Of a DNA stretch of 10,311 bases, positions 5,215 through 10,311 are shown piece by piece (the stretch's first letter is position 1; each line of letters starts with the position of its first letter). The notes under the pieces were generated by a model. It was not told where the DNA came from and searched no databases. It worked only from the letters and a program-made list of their open reading frames with translations. This stretch comes from an uncultured Bacilli bacterium (lineage in GTDB: Bacteria > Bacillota_I > Bacilli_A > RF39 > UBA660): assembly GCA_947632415.1 (NCBI GenBank), contig CANRPB010000047.1, forward strand, positions 1 through 10,311, read 5' to 3'. Made by a program: the position numbers and the translations under genes.

Positions 5215-6694
5215 AACAAGAGAAAGAAAGATTAATAAGATTTACTAATACATCCCGATTTTTCTCTAAATAAGGAAGAATTTTAAAAATTTTGTCATTC
5301 AATCCAGTAATTAAATGAACATAAGGATTATGCGGATTAGCATATTGCCCATGATAATTTCCTAAATCAAAACTATATATATGTGCATCGCCATATATTG
5401 AACAATATTTATTATAATTATCTATAGCCGGAGTTGTATACCAATTATCTCCCATAGTTTGTTGATCGCTAATTAAAAAGATACGAGATACAGATTCGTT
5501 TAACTCTGTAAAAGCAGAAGAAACTGAAGTCCCACAACCACAATTTTCAGTATTAATCATCTTATCAATAATACTAAATGGATTTAAAGTAATTATTGAT
5601 CGTTGATAATTACATTGTTTAGCATACGTTCCAAATTTAATAAATATATTATTAGGATTCTTAATCATCATAGCAGCTGCATACACAGCTCCTACTTCCT
5701 TTAAAGTAATATTACTTTTAGGAGAAATTGTATCATTCATTGATCCTGATACATCTAAGAAAAATGCGGATTTACCCTCCATCTCAGGCATATTCTGAAT
5801 CGAAATTTCAAACGCTCTACAAAGAGCATCTAATAATGCAGGAGGTATTTCATCTCGAATTGCTGCATAAGCTGCATATATTTGATATGGAAATACTAAT
5901 GACTTACGAATAGCCTGTTCATTAGTAAGTTGTGGATAAAGATTATCCATAATCCAAGAGCTAAGATTCTCTTCATAAGAAGAAAGTGCAGACAAAATAT
6001 TGCGGAGGTTGCGCAATAACGCAAGGAGACCTAAAGAATGATCTTCAACAAGCCTAATCCATTCATTGTCTCGCTCTTCATCAGAAGAAGCCATACTAAT
6101 CTTACGTTCCCATGTGTCAATATCTTCAAAAGAACCAGTCTCATAAATTTTATCAATCGCCGCAGAATGCGCATGAGTAATACGAATAAGATCATAAATA
6201 TTGTATTCGTGGCCAATTAGTTTATACTTAGCTAATTGATAACCATTGAGGCTACTAATATAATCCCCACATCCACGAACTGTCGCATGGCTACGCTTAT
6301 TCTTAAGCATATCAATAGCCGCAAATAATTCCGCGACGTCATCTGGTCTATGCGGAAATTCTGCAAAAAATTTACGTTTAGTTGTTTCCTTTTGGAAGCC
6401 GTTGGAACTATTAAGATCAGCCGCAAGAAGAGTAGATATACTGCGCATACCTAATTCATTGCGAGCAAAATAAGCTGCCTTAGCTATAAATTCTGGACCA
6501 TATTCTCTTTCTACTTTATGAGTAAGTCTTAAGAAACGATCTAACTGTTCTTCTTTCGTCTCATAAAATTGATCTGTAAGATATGAAGAAAATAAAAAAT
6601 TAAGGAACTCTTCAAGAGTATCCTTTTCATAAAGAGTTGCTCCTTCATAAGAAGAAACTGTTTTTGGTTGCGTGACAGAATTAAATCTTGCCAT
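5213..6694 (-). CDS. rsr: Ro60/Rsr-family RNA-binding ring protein (TROVE + vWA)
   Basis: This 493-residue protein has the usual two-part Ro layout. Residues ~10-300 are all-helical and resemble the HEAT-repeat TROVE ring. Residues ~308-490 form a von Willebrand A domain with an intact metal-ion-dependent adhesion site: D314, S316 and S318 in DVSGSM, T389 in CGCGTS, and D410 in ISDQQ. Ro proteins are cytoplasmic rings that bind misfolded RNA ends in the central hole and Y RNA on the outside. In bacteria they work with nucleases such as PNPase. The start is the ATG at 6692-6694, with AAGGAG just upstream. An earlier in-frame GTG overlaps that site. Two Y-like RNAs precede the gene and a terminator overlaps its stop. 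Full length and an intact metal site argue that it is functional. Confidence 0.92.
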   Translation of the reverse strand: MARFNSVTQPKTVSSYEGATLYEKDTLEEFLNFLFSSYLTDQFYETKEEQLDRFLRLTHKVEREYGPEFIAKAAYFARNELGMRSISTLLAADLNSSNGFQKETTKRKFFAEFPHRPDDVAELFAAIDMLKNKRSHATVRGCGDYISSLNGYQLAKYKLIGHEYNIYDLIRITHAHSAAIDKIYETGSFEDIDTWERKISMASSDEERDNEWIRLVEDHSLGLLALLRNLRNILSALSSYEENLSSWIMDNLYPQLTNEQAIRKSLVFPYQIYAAYAAIRDEIPPALLDALCRAFEISIQNMPEMEGKSAFFLDVSGSMNDTISPKSNITLKEVGAVYAAAMMIKNPNNIFIKFGTYAKQCNYQRSIITLNPFSIIDKMINTENCGCGTSVSSAFTELNESVSRIFLISDQQTMGDNWYTTPAIDNYNKYCSIYGDAHIYSFDLGNYHGQYANPHNPYVHLITGLNDKIFKILPYLEKNRDVLVNLINLSFSC

Positions 6695-6741
6695 TAAATC
6701 TCCTTTTATTAACACGGAAACATCACATGAGAATTTTATAT

Positions 6742-6819
6742 ATAAGCGGATATATTAAAGAAAGTTTAAATATATGTTCCAAAAATTATATGAAGTAACT
6801 TTCTTTCCATCACGCTTAT
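6742..6819 (-). ncRNA. Putative Y RNA, copy 2 (Ro-proximal)
   Basis: This is a 78-base stem-loop. The outer helix ATAAGCG/CGCTTAT (6813-6819 with 6742-6748) is seven perfect pairs. Then come a bulged U (6812), a 3-bp GAU/AUC helix, an internal loop GG/AAUAU and one variable pair (A6806-U6757). The inner helix AAGAAAGTT/AACTTTCTT (6797-6805 with 6758-6766) closes an AT-rich loop of about 30 bases. Bases from the bulge through ACTTCAT match copy 1 almost exactly, while the outer helix differs but still pairs. The order of outer stem, single bulge, short helix, internal loop and inner stem is that of the Ro-binding end of Y RNAs. It has no promoter or U-run of its own. It probably comes from the shared transcript and lies in the Ro mRNA leader, 47 bases from the start codon. 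Confidence 0.7.
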
Positions 6820-6835
6820 TCGAGAAAGGAAAAAC

Positions 6836-6926
6836 ATCGAGGATATATTTAAGAAAGTTTTTGAATTTTTACAGTTCTTAGTTAACTGATTTATTTTATG
6901 AAGTAACTTTCTTACCATCACTCAAT
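6836..6926 (-). ncRNA. Putative Y RNA, copy 1 (promoter-proximal)
   Basis: This is a 91-base stem-loop whose 5' end coincides with the predicted transcription start. The outer helix ATTGAG/CTCGAT (6921-6926 with 6836-6841) includes a G-U pair valid only on the minus strand. It is followed by a bulged U (6920), GAU/AUC, internal loop GG/AAUAU and a U6914-A6850 pair (A-U in copy 2, a compensatory change). The inner helix 6905-6913/6851-6859 comes next. The distal loop has its own hairpin, CAGTT/AACTG around a seven-base loop. From memory, vertebrate Y RNAs carry a similar GAUGGU...GUUA segment on the 5' side and UAAAUU on the 3' side of the Ro site. After the outer helix comes GUUUUU (6835-6830), a plausible 3' end. 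Position next to a Ro gene supports the call. Confidence 0.75.
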
Positions 6927-6932
6927 ATAATT

Positions 6933-6961
6933 ATTATATCTTAAAAATTTTTTATTGTCAA
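6933..6961 (-). promoter_or_regulatory. Consensus sigma-A promoter for Y-like RNAs and Ro gene
   Basis: The -35 is a perfect TTGACA (6956-6961), the spacer is exactly 17 bases and the -10 is a perfect TATAAT (6933-6938). The seventh base after the -10 is A6926, the first base of the outer helix of Y-like RNA 1. No other promoter is visible between here and the Ro start, so the two RNAs and the Ro mRNA probably share it. Confidence 0.88.
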
Positions 6962-6985
6962 ATAATTCTCAATCTAATTTAATTT

Positions 6986-6993
6986 GATATAAT
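6986..6993 (+). promoter_or_regulatory. Extended -10 promoter of the divergent plus-strand gene
   Basis: TGATATAAT has -10 TATAAT at 6988-6993 with TG at 6985-6986. Only a weak -35 (TTCTCA, 6966-6971) precedes it. The start would be near 7000, at the edge of the AGGAGG ribosome site, so the leader is almost absent. It lies back to back with the Y-like RNA promoter. Confidence 0.6.
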
Positions 6994-7012
6994 AATTAAA
7001 GGAGGTTAAAAA

Positions 7013-7351
7013 ATGTTAAAAGAAAATGAAGCTATTATACAATTAAATTGTGCAGACTGTGATAATTTAACGCCATGCGGTTTTGGGAAAAGATATTTTG
7101 GGCACGACCCAAAAAGTATAGGATGTGCCCGTAAGGTCTCACAAGAAATTCATGATGAATATATATACAGGATGTATGAAGATTATCCTTTTTATATACG
7201 AAATGAAAATTTCACAACTGCACAAAAAACTGCAAAGCTTAATGAATTGCTAGAATGGCTACATCAAAATATTTATACAGCTCCTCTTATAAAAGTAAGA
7301 ATTGCTAAACATAAAGATTTAGACGCAGAGACATTCTCCCCTATTGCCTAG
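7013..7351 (+). CDS. Small cysteine-containing protein, divergent from the Ro locus
   Basis: This 112-residue protein is not recognised and is the only plus-strand gene in the window. Its N-terminal part has C13, C16, C22 and C38 with H31 between them (NCADCDNLTPC...GC), a plausible metal site. The rest is helical with several tyrosines (YIYRMYEDYPFYIR). The ATG follows a perfect AGGAGG by seven bases. It is divergent from the Y-like RNA and Ro unit with about 85 bases between the gene starts, and its last 33 bases overlap the 3' end of the convergent zinc-ribbon gene. The position would suit a regulator of the Ro locus, but there is no recognised DNA-binding domain to support that. Confidence 0.8.
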   Translation: MLKENEAIIQLNCADCDNLTPCGFGKRYFGHDPKSIGCARKVSQEIHDEYIYRMYEDYPFYIRNENFTTAQKTAKLNELLEWLHQNIYTAPLIKVRIAKHKDLDAETFSPIA

Positions 7352-7621
7352 AGAACGAAGATAATCATACCCTTTTTCTGTTAAACGATATTTAATTGCT
7401 CCATCTTTAATAAAATCTGTAATTTCCTCATTAAGAGCAACAATTCGATCTTTAAACTCTTCTTCAAATGCTTGCCCGCATTCTTCACAAAAATGATATT
7501 GCTTTGAATCAGTAGCTCCAAGAGGAAGAGTATATGTGTAAATTTTCTCATCCTCTTCCATTTCAGTAGAACCGCACTTATCACATTCAAATTCCCAAAC
7601 TGTCTTCTTTCCAATTAACAT
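7319..7621 (-). CDS. Small zinc-ribbon protein
   Basis: This 100-residue protein has a two-knuckle zinc ribbon: CDKCG at about residues 13-17 and CEECG at about 45-49. A helical segment and a C-terminal stretch (IKYRLTEKGYDYLRSLG) that resembles the wing region of a winged-helix domain follow. Such proteins often bind nucleic acid or act as phage-encoded adaptors, and I cannot be more specific. The ATG start follows AGGAG by seven bases. It is the last gene of the 9236-7319 operon. Its 3' end overlaps the convergent plus-strand gene by 33 bases, so antisense interference between the two is possible. Confidence 0.78.
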   Translation of the reverse strand: MLIGKKTVWEFECDKCGSTEMEEDEKIYTYTLPLGATDSKQYHFCEECGQAFEEEFKDRIVALNEEITDFIKDGAIKYRLTEKGYDYLRSLGNRGECLCV

Positions 7622-7630
7622 TTATTTCTC

Positions 7631-7924
7631 CTAACTAGGTAATATATCTTCTACTTCAAATTCTGTAACTTCAATTCCATTATCTTTTCGGAAAAATGAG
7701 AATATATCTTCTGTTTTAAACTCTAAACGAATACTATCATCTATTAAAAGATCTACTTTATCTTTTTTACCAAAATAACCTAATGGTTTAATTTTATACT
7801 TACCACTTTTTAAGAAAAAATTCCCATATTTTCTAGTAGGGCCGATATAAATTGCTCTAAAAGTAGGTTTGTCCATATGTAAATATGAAAACATAAAAGG
7901 ATCATAATTCCGCATAGCAATCAC
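7631..7924 (-). CDS. Small beta-rich protein of unknown function
   Basis: This 97-residue protein is not recognised. Short hydrophobic strands with glycines and charged turns (AIYIGPTRKYGNFFLKSGKYKIKPLGYF, KVDLLIDDSIRLEF) suggest a small SH3-like barrel. The start is uncertain: GTG at 7922-7924 or ATG at 7913-7915. No good ribosome site precedes either, and the upstream gene ends seven bases earlier, so translation may be coupled. The start context GTGATTGCTATG (Met-Ile-Ala-Met) closely repeats that of the gene at 8412. The next gene follows within ten bases of the stop. Confidence 0.7.
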   Translation of the reverse strand: MIAMRNYDPFMFSYLHMDKPTFRAIYIGPTRKYGNFFLKSGKYKIKPLGYFGKKDKVDLLIDDSIRLEFKTEDIFSFFRKDNGIEVTEFEVEDILPS

Positions 7925-7930
7925 ATTCTA

Positions 7931-8161
7931 TTAGGATCTAACCTTTCTAATCTCAAATATTACGCCATCTTTTGGCTTATGGGCATTTAAAAATTCTTGC
8001 GCATCTTCTCTACTAGCAAATGAAAAAGCATCAGATAATTTATTTACTCGCACGCCATATTCATTAATTGCTTTAAAAGTTTTATCTGAATCAACCCATC
8101 TGCGTTTCTTATCATGCCATAAAGGCTTTGTCTTTTTACCATATATTAAATATTGCGGCAT
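7931..8161 (-). CDS. Small basic protein of unknown function
   Basis: This 76-residue protein is basic and not recognised. It begins MPQYLIYGKKTKPLW, and the C-terminal half reads as a small alpha/beta domain (AFSFASREDAQEFLNAHKP...VIFEIRKV), like short phage proteins with a ferredoxin-like or DUF-type fold. The start is the ATG at 8159-8161, because GGGGGA precedes it by seven bases. Longer in-frame starts run back into the preceding gene. It lies 11 bases downstream of that gene's stop and six bases before the next gene, in one operon. Confidence 0.7.
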   Translation of the reverse strand: MPQYLIYGKKTKPLWHDKKRRWVDSDKTFKAINEYGVRVNKLSDAFSFASREDAQEFLNAHKPKDGVIFEIRKVRS

Positions 8162-8172
8162 CCCGCATCCCC

Positions 8173-8412
8173 CTAATCCATACATTGAAAAAGCCAATCT
8201 TCTTGAATCATTTTATCTTCTACTGTTGGAAAGAAATATTCTCCACGATGTCCTACCCAATCATAAGCAACTTCAATATTCAATAGTCTTAATACAGACA
8301 TAACAGTAGCTTTTGTTTCATGAGATATATATTCGCTATTAAGCCAATGTGTAAGAACATATTTTTGATGTGAATCTAACTCTACTGTTGGTTCATAAGA
8401 CATTGCAATCAC
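8173..8412 (-). CDS. Small protein of unknown function following the phosphoesterase
   Basis: This 79-residue protein is not recognised. It looks mainly helical (HQKYVLTHWLNSEYISHETKATVMSVLRLLN) with an acidic, aromatic C-terminus. The start is GTG at 8410-8412. AAAGGA lies six to seven bases before it and overlaps the TGA stop of the phosphoesterase gene, a classical translational-coupling layout. An alternative ATG three codons later would be too far from that site. It starts with Met-Ile-Ala-Met, as does the gene at 7924. Confidence 0.7.
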   Translation of the reverse strand: MIAMSYEPTVELDSHQKYVLTHWLNSEYISHETKATVMSVLRLLNIEVAYDWVGHRGEYFFPTVEDKMIQEDWLFQCMD

Positions 8413-8423
8413 GATTATTCCTT

Positions 8424-9236
8424 TCACCAATTAGGAAGATTCAATTTATCATTAGTTAATTTAATAAAATGATAGTATGTACAAGCTATAATTCGATCAT
8501 TTATATTTTCATCAATCCAATTATGATGAAAATGTCCATGAATCCACCATTTAAAATTTACTTTATTATATACGTCTTCAAGAACTTTTTCTCCTTTAGT
8601 AGGATTCTCAATAAGACCCATATATTCTCTATTATAAACTGTTGCAATATGAGTAGGCGCATCATGAGTAATAATGCCATCTACTTCAGTAACATGTGTA
8701 AGAATGCCATTTACAAGTTCTTCATCAACATCTTCATCTTCCCACCAACTACGATGTTTAGTACGAGTAAAACATCCACGATACATAAGTTCATATGTTT
8801 TCTCTACACTATCAGGGTCAGAAGGATCCATCGGTGGATAAAACAAATCATGACATGCCGCGCCAGGAATCAAAAGAAGTTTAAGTCCATCAATAGTTCC
8901 ATACCAAGGACGATCAACAATATAGATATTTTCAAATTCTTCTCCGTACATAGCTAAACGTCGCATAGGATAAGTCCCTACATAAATACTCTCCATAGCG
9001 CCATAAGCATCTCGGTCATCATGGTTCCCGCATAATGCATAAATAGGATACCCTAACCCGTTAAGATAAACAGCTCGTTCAAGCTCACTCTCAATTTGCT
9101 CAATACCATGATTTGGACTTAAAAGACCAAAAGGAATTCCAAAATCACCAGCAATAATAACGCCCTTAACTTCTTCATCCTTCGGCCACTCTCGGTCATA
9201 CGGGTATCCATGTATATCTCCCGTAGCAAATAGCAT
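8424..9236 (-). CDS. Calcineurin-like metallophosphoesterase
   Basis: This 270-residue protein carries the full set of calcineurin-superfamily metal ligands in order: GDIHG (D7, H9), GD (D31), GNHD (N71, H72), a histidine in ITHDAP (H191) and GHFH (H235, H237). These bind two metal ions and hydrolyse phosphomono- or diesters, and the substrate cannot be read from the motifs. Length is normal for a stand-alone enzyme. There is no signal peptide, so it is cytoplasmic. The ATG start follows AGGAG by six bases. It heads a tight operon of small genes. Candidate roles include protein phosphatase, nucleotide phosphatase or RNA-end (2',3'-cyclic) phosphatase. The last is attractive because an RNA ligase lies just upstream, but this is inference. 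Confidence 0.9.
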   Translation of the reverse strand: MLFATGDIHGYPYDREWPKDEEVKGVIIAGDFGIPFGLLSPNHGIEQIESELERAVYLNGLGYPIYALCGNHDDRDAYGAMESIYVGTYPMRRLAMYGEEFENIYIVDRPWYGTIDGLKLLLIPGAACHDLFYPPMDPSDPDSVEKTYELMYRGCFTRTKHRSWWEDEDVDEELVNGILTHVTEVDGIITHDAPTHIATVYNREYMGLIENPTKGEKVLEDVYNKVNFKWWIHGHFHHNWIDENINDRIIACTYYHFIKLTNDKLNLPNW

Positions 9237-9320
9237 TATTATCTCCTACCTTTTCATCTAAATCTTATCAAATATTAATTTTAATTTTTAAATATATTTT
9301 ATAATTTACAAAAAACAGTT

Positions 9321-9512
9321 CTAAAATAAGATGGTTAAATCTTTTGATGGAATGCCATAATATAAATATCCATATTCATCTTCTAACCAAGGTTTATCTG
9401 TTCTACTAAAACCTACAACAGTAAAAATTTTACCTTTTTTATTTTTTACGAGATCATACAACCAAATAAAATAACCATTTTTATCTTTGATATTTCTATT
9501 CATTTTCTGCAT
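9321..9512 (-). CDS. Small beta-rich protein of unknown function
   Basis: This 63-residue protein has the look of a small beta barrel, with DLVKNKKGKIFTVVGFSR followed by acidic and tyrosine-rich strands (EDEYGYLYYGIP). It is not recognised. The start is probably the ATG at 9510-9512, with GAG about seven bases upstream. GTG at 9515 or ATG at 9503 are possible. Its 5' end overlaps the 3' end of the upstream gene by 17 bases, so translation is probably coupled. About 85 bases without a clear terminator separate it from the phosphoesterase gene. Confidence 0.6.
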   Translation of the reverse strand: MQKMNRNIKDKNGYFIWLYDLVKNKKGKIFTVVGFSRTDKPWLEDEYGYLYYGIPSKDLTILF

Positions 9513-9852
9513 CACAGATCTCGACCAGCCTTTTCTTTGTTTTACGAAAAATTTTCTTTATTTTTTTATTATCCCATTGTTTTAAAAAGTTGTCAATATA
9601 TTTTTCTTTATTACGGTAAATGTACTCTGTTGCACAAACAAAATTACCACATTTTATCAGTTCAGGTGGGAAATAACTAGGAACGACTATTAATTGATAC
9701 TCTATTTTTTGTAACTTTTTATTTACTTTGCAAATAAACGCTTCATATTGTTTATGATACACTACACGAGAATTTATATATTTGTTTTCTTTTGCACATA
9801 GATATGAGTATAAATCAACAGATGTACACATTATAACTTTATTTATTCGCAT
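9496..9852 (-). CDS. Basic protein of unknown function
   Basis: This 118-residue protein is not recognised. It has a possible alpha/beta N-terminal half and a very basic helical C-terminal part (KKIKKIFRKTKKRLVEI), which could contact nucleic acid. Its ATG is one base past the TAA of the RNA ligase gene, with AGGA a little upstream, so it is translationally coupled to the ligase. It and the next small gene are even more AT-rich than their neighbours and lack the GCGG-type words frequent elsewhere. This may mark a later insertion. Confidence 0.65.
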   Translation of the reverse strand: MRINKVIMCTSVDLYSYLCAKENKYINSRVVYHKQYEAFICKVNKKLQKIEYQLIVVPSYFPPELIKCGNFVCATEYIYRNKEKYIDNFLKQWDNKKIKKIFRKTKKRLVEICDAENE

Positions 9853-9853
9853 A

Positions 9854-10311
9854 TTACAATCCTAAATACATACGACCTGCCGCAAATACTTCTCGTTGAA
9901 GAGAAGCAAAATTAATAGTAGGATTCTTCCATTTCTTGCAGATAGTTGCAATTTCATCTAGAACTGCATCTTTCCATACCATTTGAAGAAACATCCCAAT
10001 ATGCTTATTGTTCTTTGCACTAAAAGTTTCATTTAATGAAGTCTCAATTTTTGCAATAGCTTTGCCACACTCTTCATCTGTCACAAGATACTTCACAATT
10101 TCTTTTTCTGTATCTCCTGTTGGAATTACCTTCTTGCTTTTGGATTTTTCTTGACGATATTGCGGACGTACATACTTACCAATCTCATAACGCCCATATT
10201 TATTTAGATAGCCCGCACGACGAATAACAATACCTTCTCCAATAGCGTCATTAGTCATTAAGAAAGTATTATGATCCGCTTCTTCCGCTATATCATCTAT
10301 AGTTGGGTTCT
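9854..10311 (-). CDS. ATP-dependent RNA ligase (Rnl2-like), 3' part only
   Basis: The reading frame is open to the window edge, so the N-terminal part with the catalytic lysine (KxDG, motif I) is outside. The 151 residues seen begin before nucleotidyl-transferase motif IV, GEGIVIR. A GYLNKYGR stretch follows, and then a motif V-like YEIGKYVRPQ, a pattern I associate with phage RNA ligases of the Rnl2 family. The C-terminal ~100 residues are helical, as in the RNA-specificity domain of such ligases. These enzymes seal nicks in RNA, for example tRNAs cut by host anticodon nucleases. No ribosome site precedes the internal ATG at 10258, so it is not the start. The next gene begins one base after the stop. 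A DNA ligase is less likely given the tail. Confidence 0.75.
   Translation of the reverse strand, partial: NPTIDDIAEEADHNTFLMTNDAIGEGIVIRRAGYLNKYGRYEIGKYVRPQYRQEKSKSKKVIPTGDTEKEIVKYLVTDEECGKAIAKIETSLNETFSAKNNKHIGMFLQMVWKDAVLDEIATICKKWKNPTINFASLQREVFAAGRMYLGL

Noticed and set aside
8469..8957. A 162-codon plus-strand reading frame
   Set aside because: It is a shadow of the phosphoesterase gene, whose motifs are on the minus strand. The plus-strand product is low-complexity Ile/Phe/Asn-rich and has no ribosome site.
1..10311. CRISPR arrays, insertion sequences and attachment sites
   Set aside because: No regularly spaced direct repeats, no transposase and no terminal inverted repeats were seen. 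The only clear duplication is the pair of Y-like RNAs.

Overview
The window looks like part of a tailed-phage (or prophage) genome from a low-GC Firmicutes-type host. The DNA is strongly AT-rich and almost all genes lie on the minus strand. Shine-Dalgarno sequences are strong (AGGAGG type), TTG and GTG starts occur, and near-consensus sigma-A promoters with 17-bp spacers recur. Most genes are small and unrecognised, and there is a tRNA cluster with encoded CCA ends. No capsid, tail or replication gene is present, so the phage assignment is an inference. It rests on gene style, the tRNA cluster, a phage-type RNA ligase and a wall-active membrane protein.

Layout from the left, everything on the minus strand unless noted. 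At 19-413 is a tRNA group: Leu(CAA), two unusual CAU tRNAs, an unassigned GC-rich piece and Ile(GAU). It sits downstream of a small acidic ORF (417-707). That ORF is preceded by a promoter (976-1004) and about 230 bases of structured leader RNA. A second tRNA group, Thr(UGU), a UGA-anticodon tRNA-like gene and Gln(UUG), lies at 1028-1268 with its own promoter. Genes at 1324-2545 encode a coiled-coil protein and a membrane-anchored 3D/double-psi-barrel protein. Genes at 2606-5130 encode two cysteine-rich proteins of unknown function and a small protein, behind a strong promoter.

The centre is the most notable part. A full-length Ro60/Rsr-type protein (TROVE plus von Willebrand A domain, 5213-6694) is preceded by two tandem structured RNAs (6742-6819 and 6836-6926) with the architecture of Y RNAs. 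They have covarying outer helices, the same bulged U, the same GAU/AUC helix, a GG/AAUAU internal loop and an inner helix. A TTGACA-17-TATAAT promoter is placed so that the predicted start coincides with the first base of the upstream RNA. One divergent plus-strand gene (7013-7351) follows.

The right side holds a compact operon (7319-9236) of a calcineurin-like phosphoesterase followed by four small proteins. A second run (9321-10311) begins with the 3' part of an ATP-dependent RNA ligase that continues beyond the window. Ro, Y-like RNAs, RNA ligase, a possible end-healing phosphatase and many tRNAs, some structurally degenerate, together suggest a phage module for RNA quality control and repair. 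That joint function is inference. The individual Ro and ligase calls are well supported by motifs.
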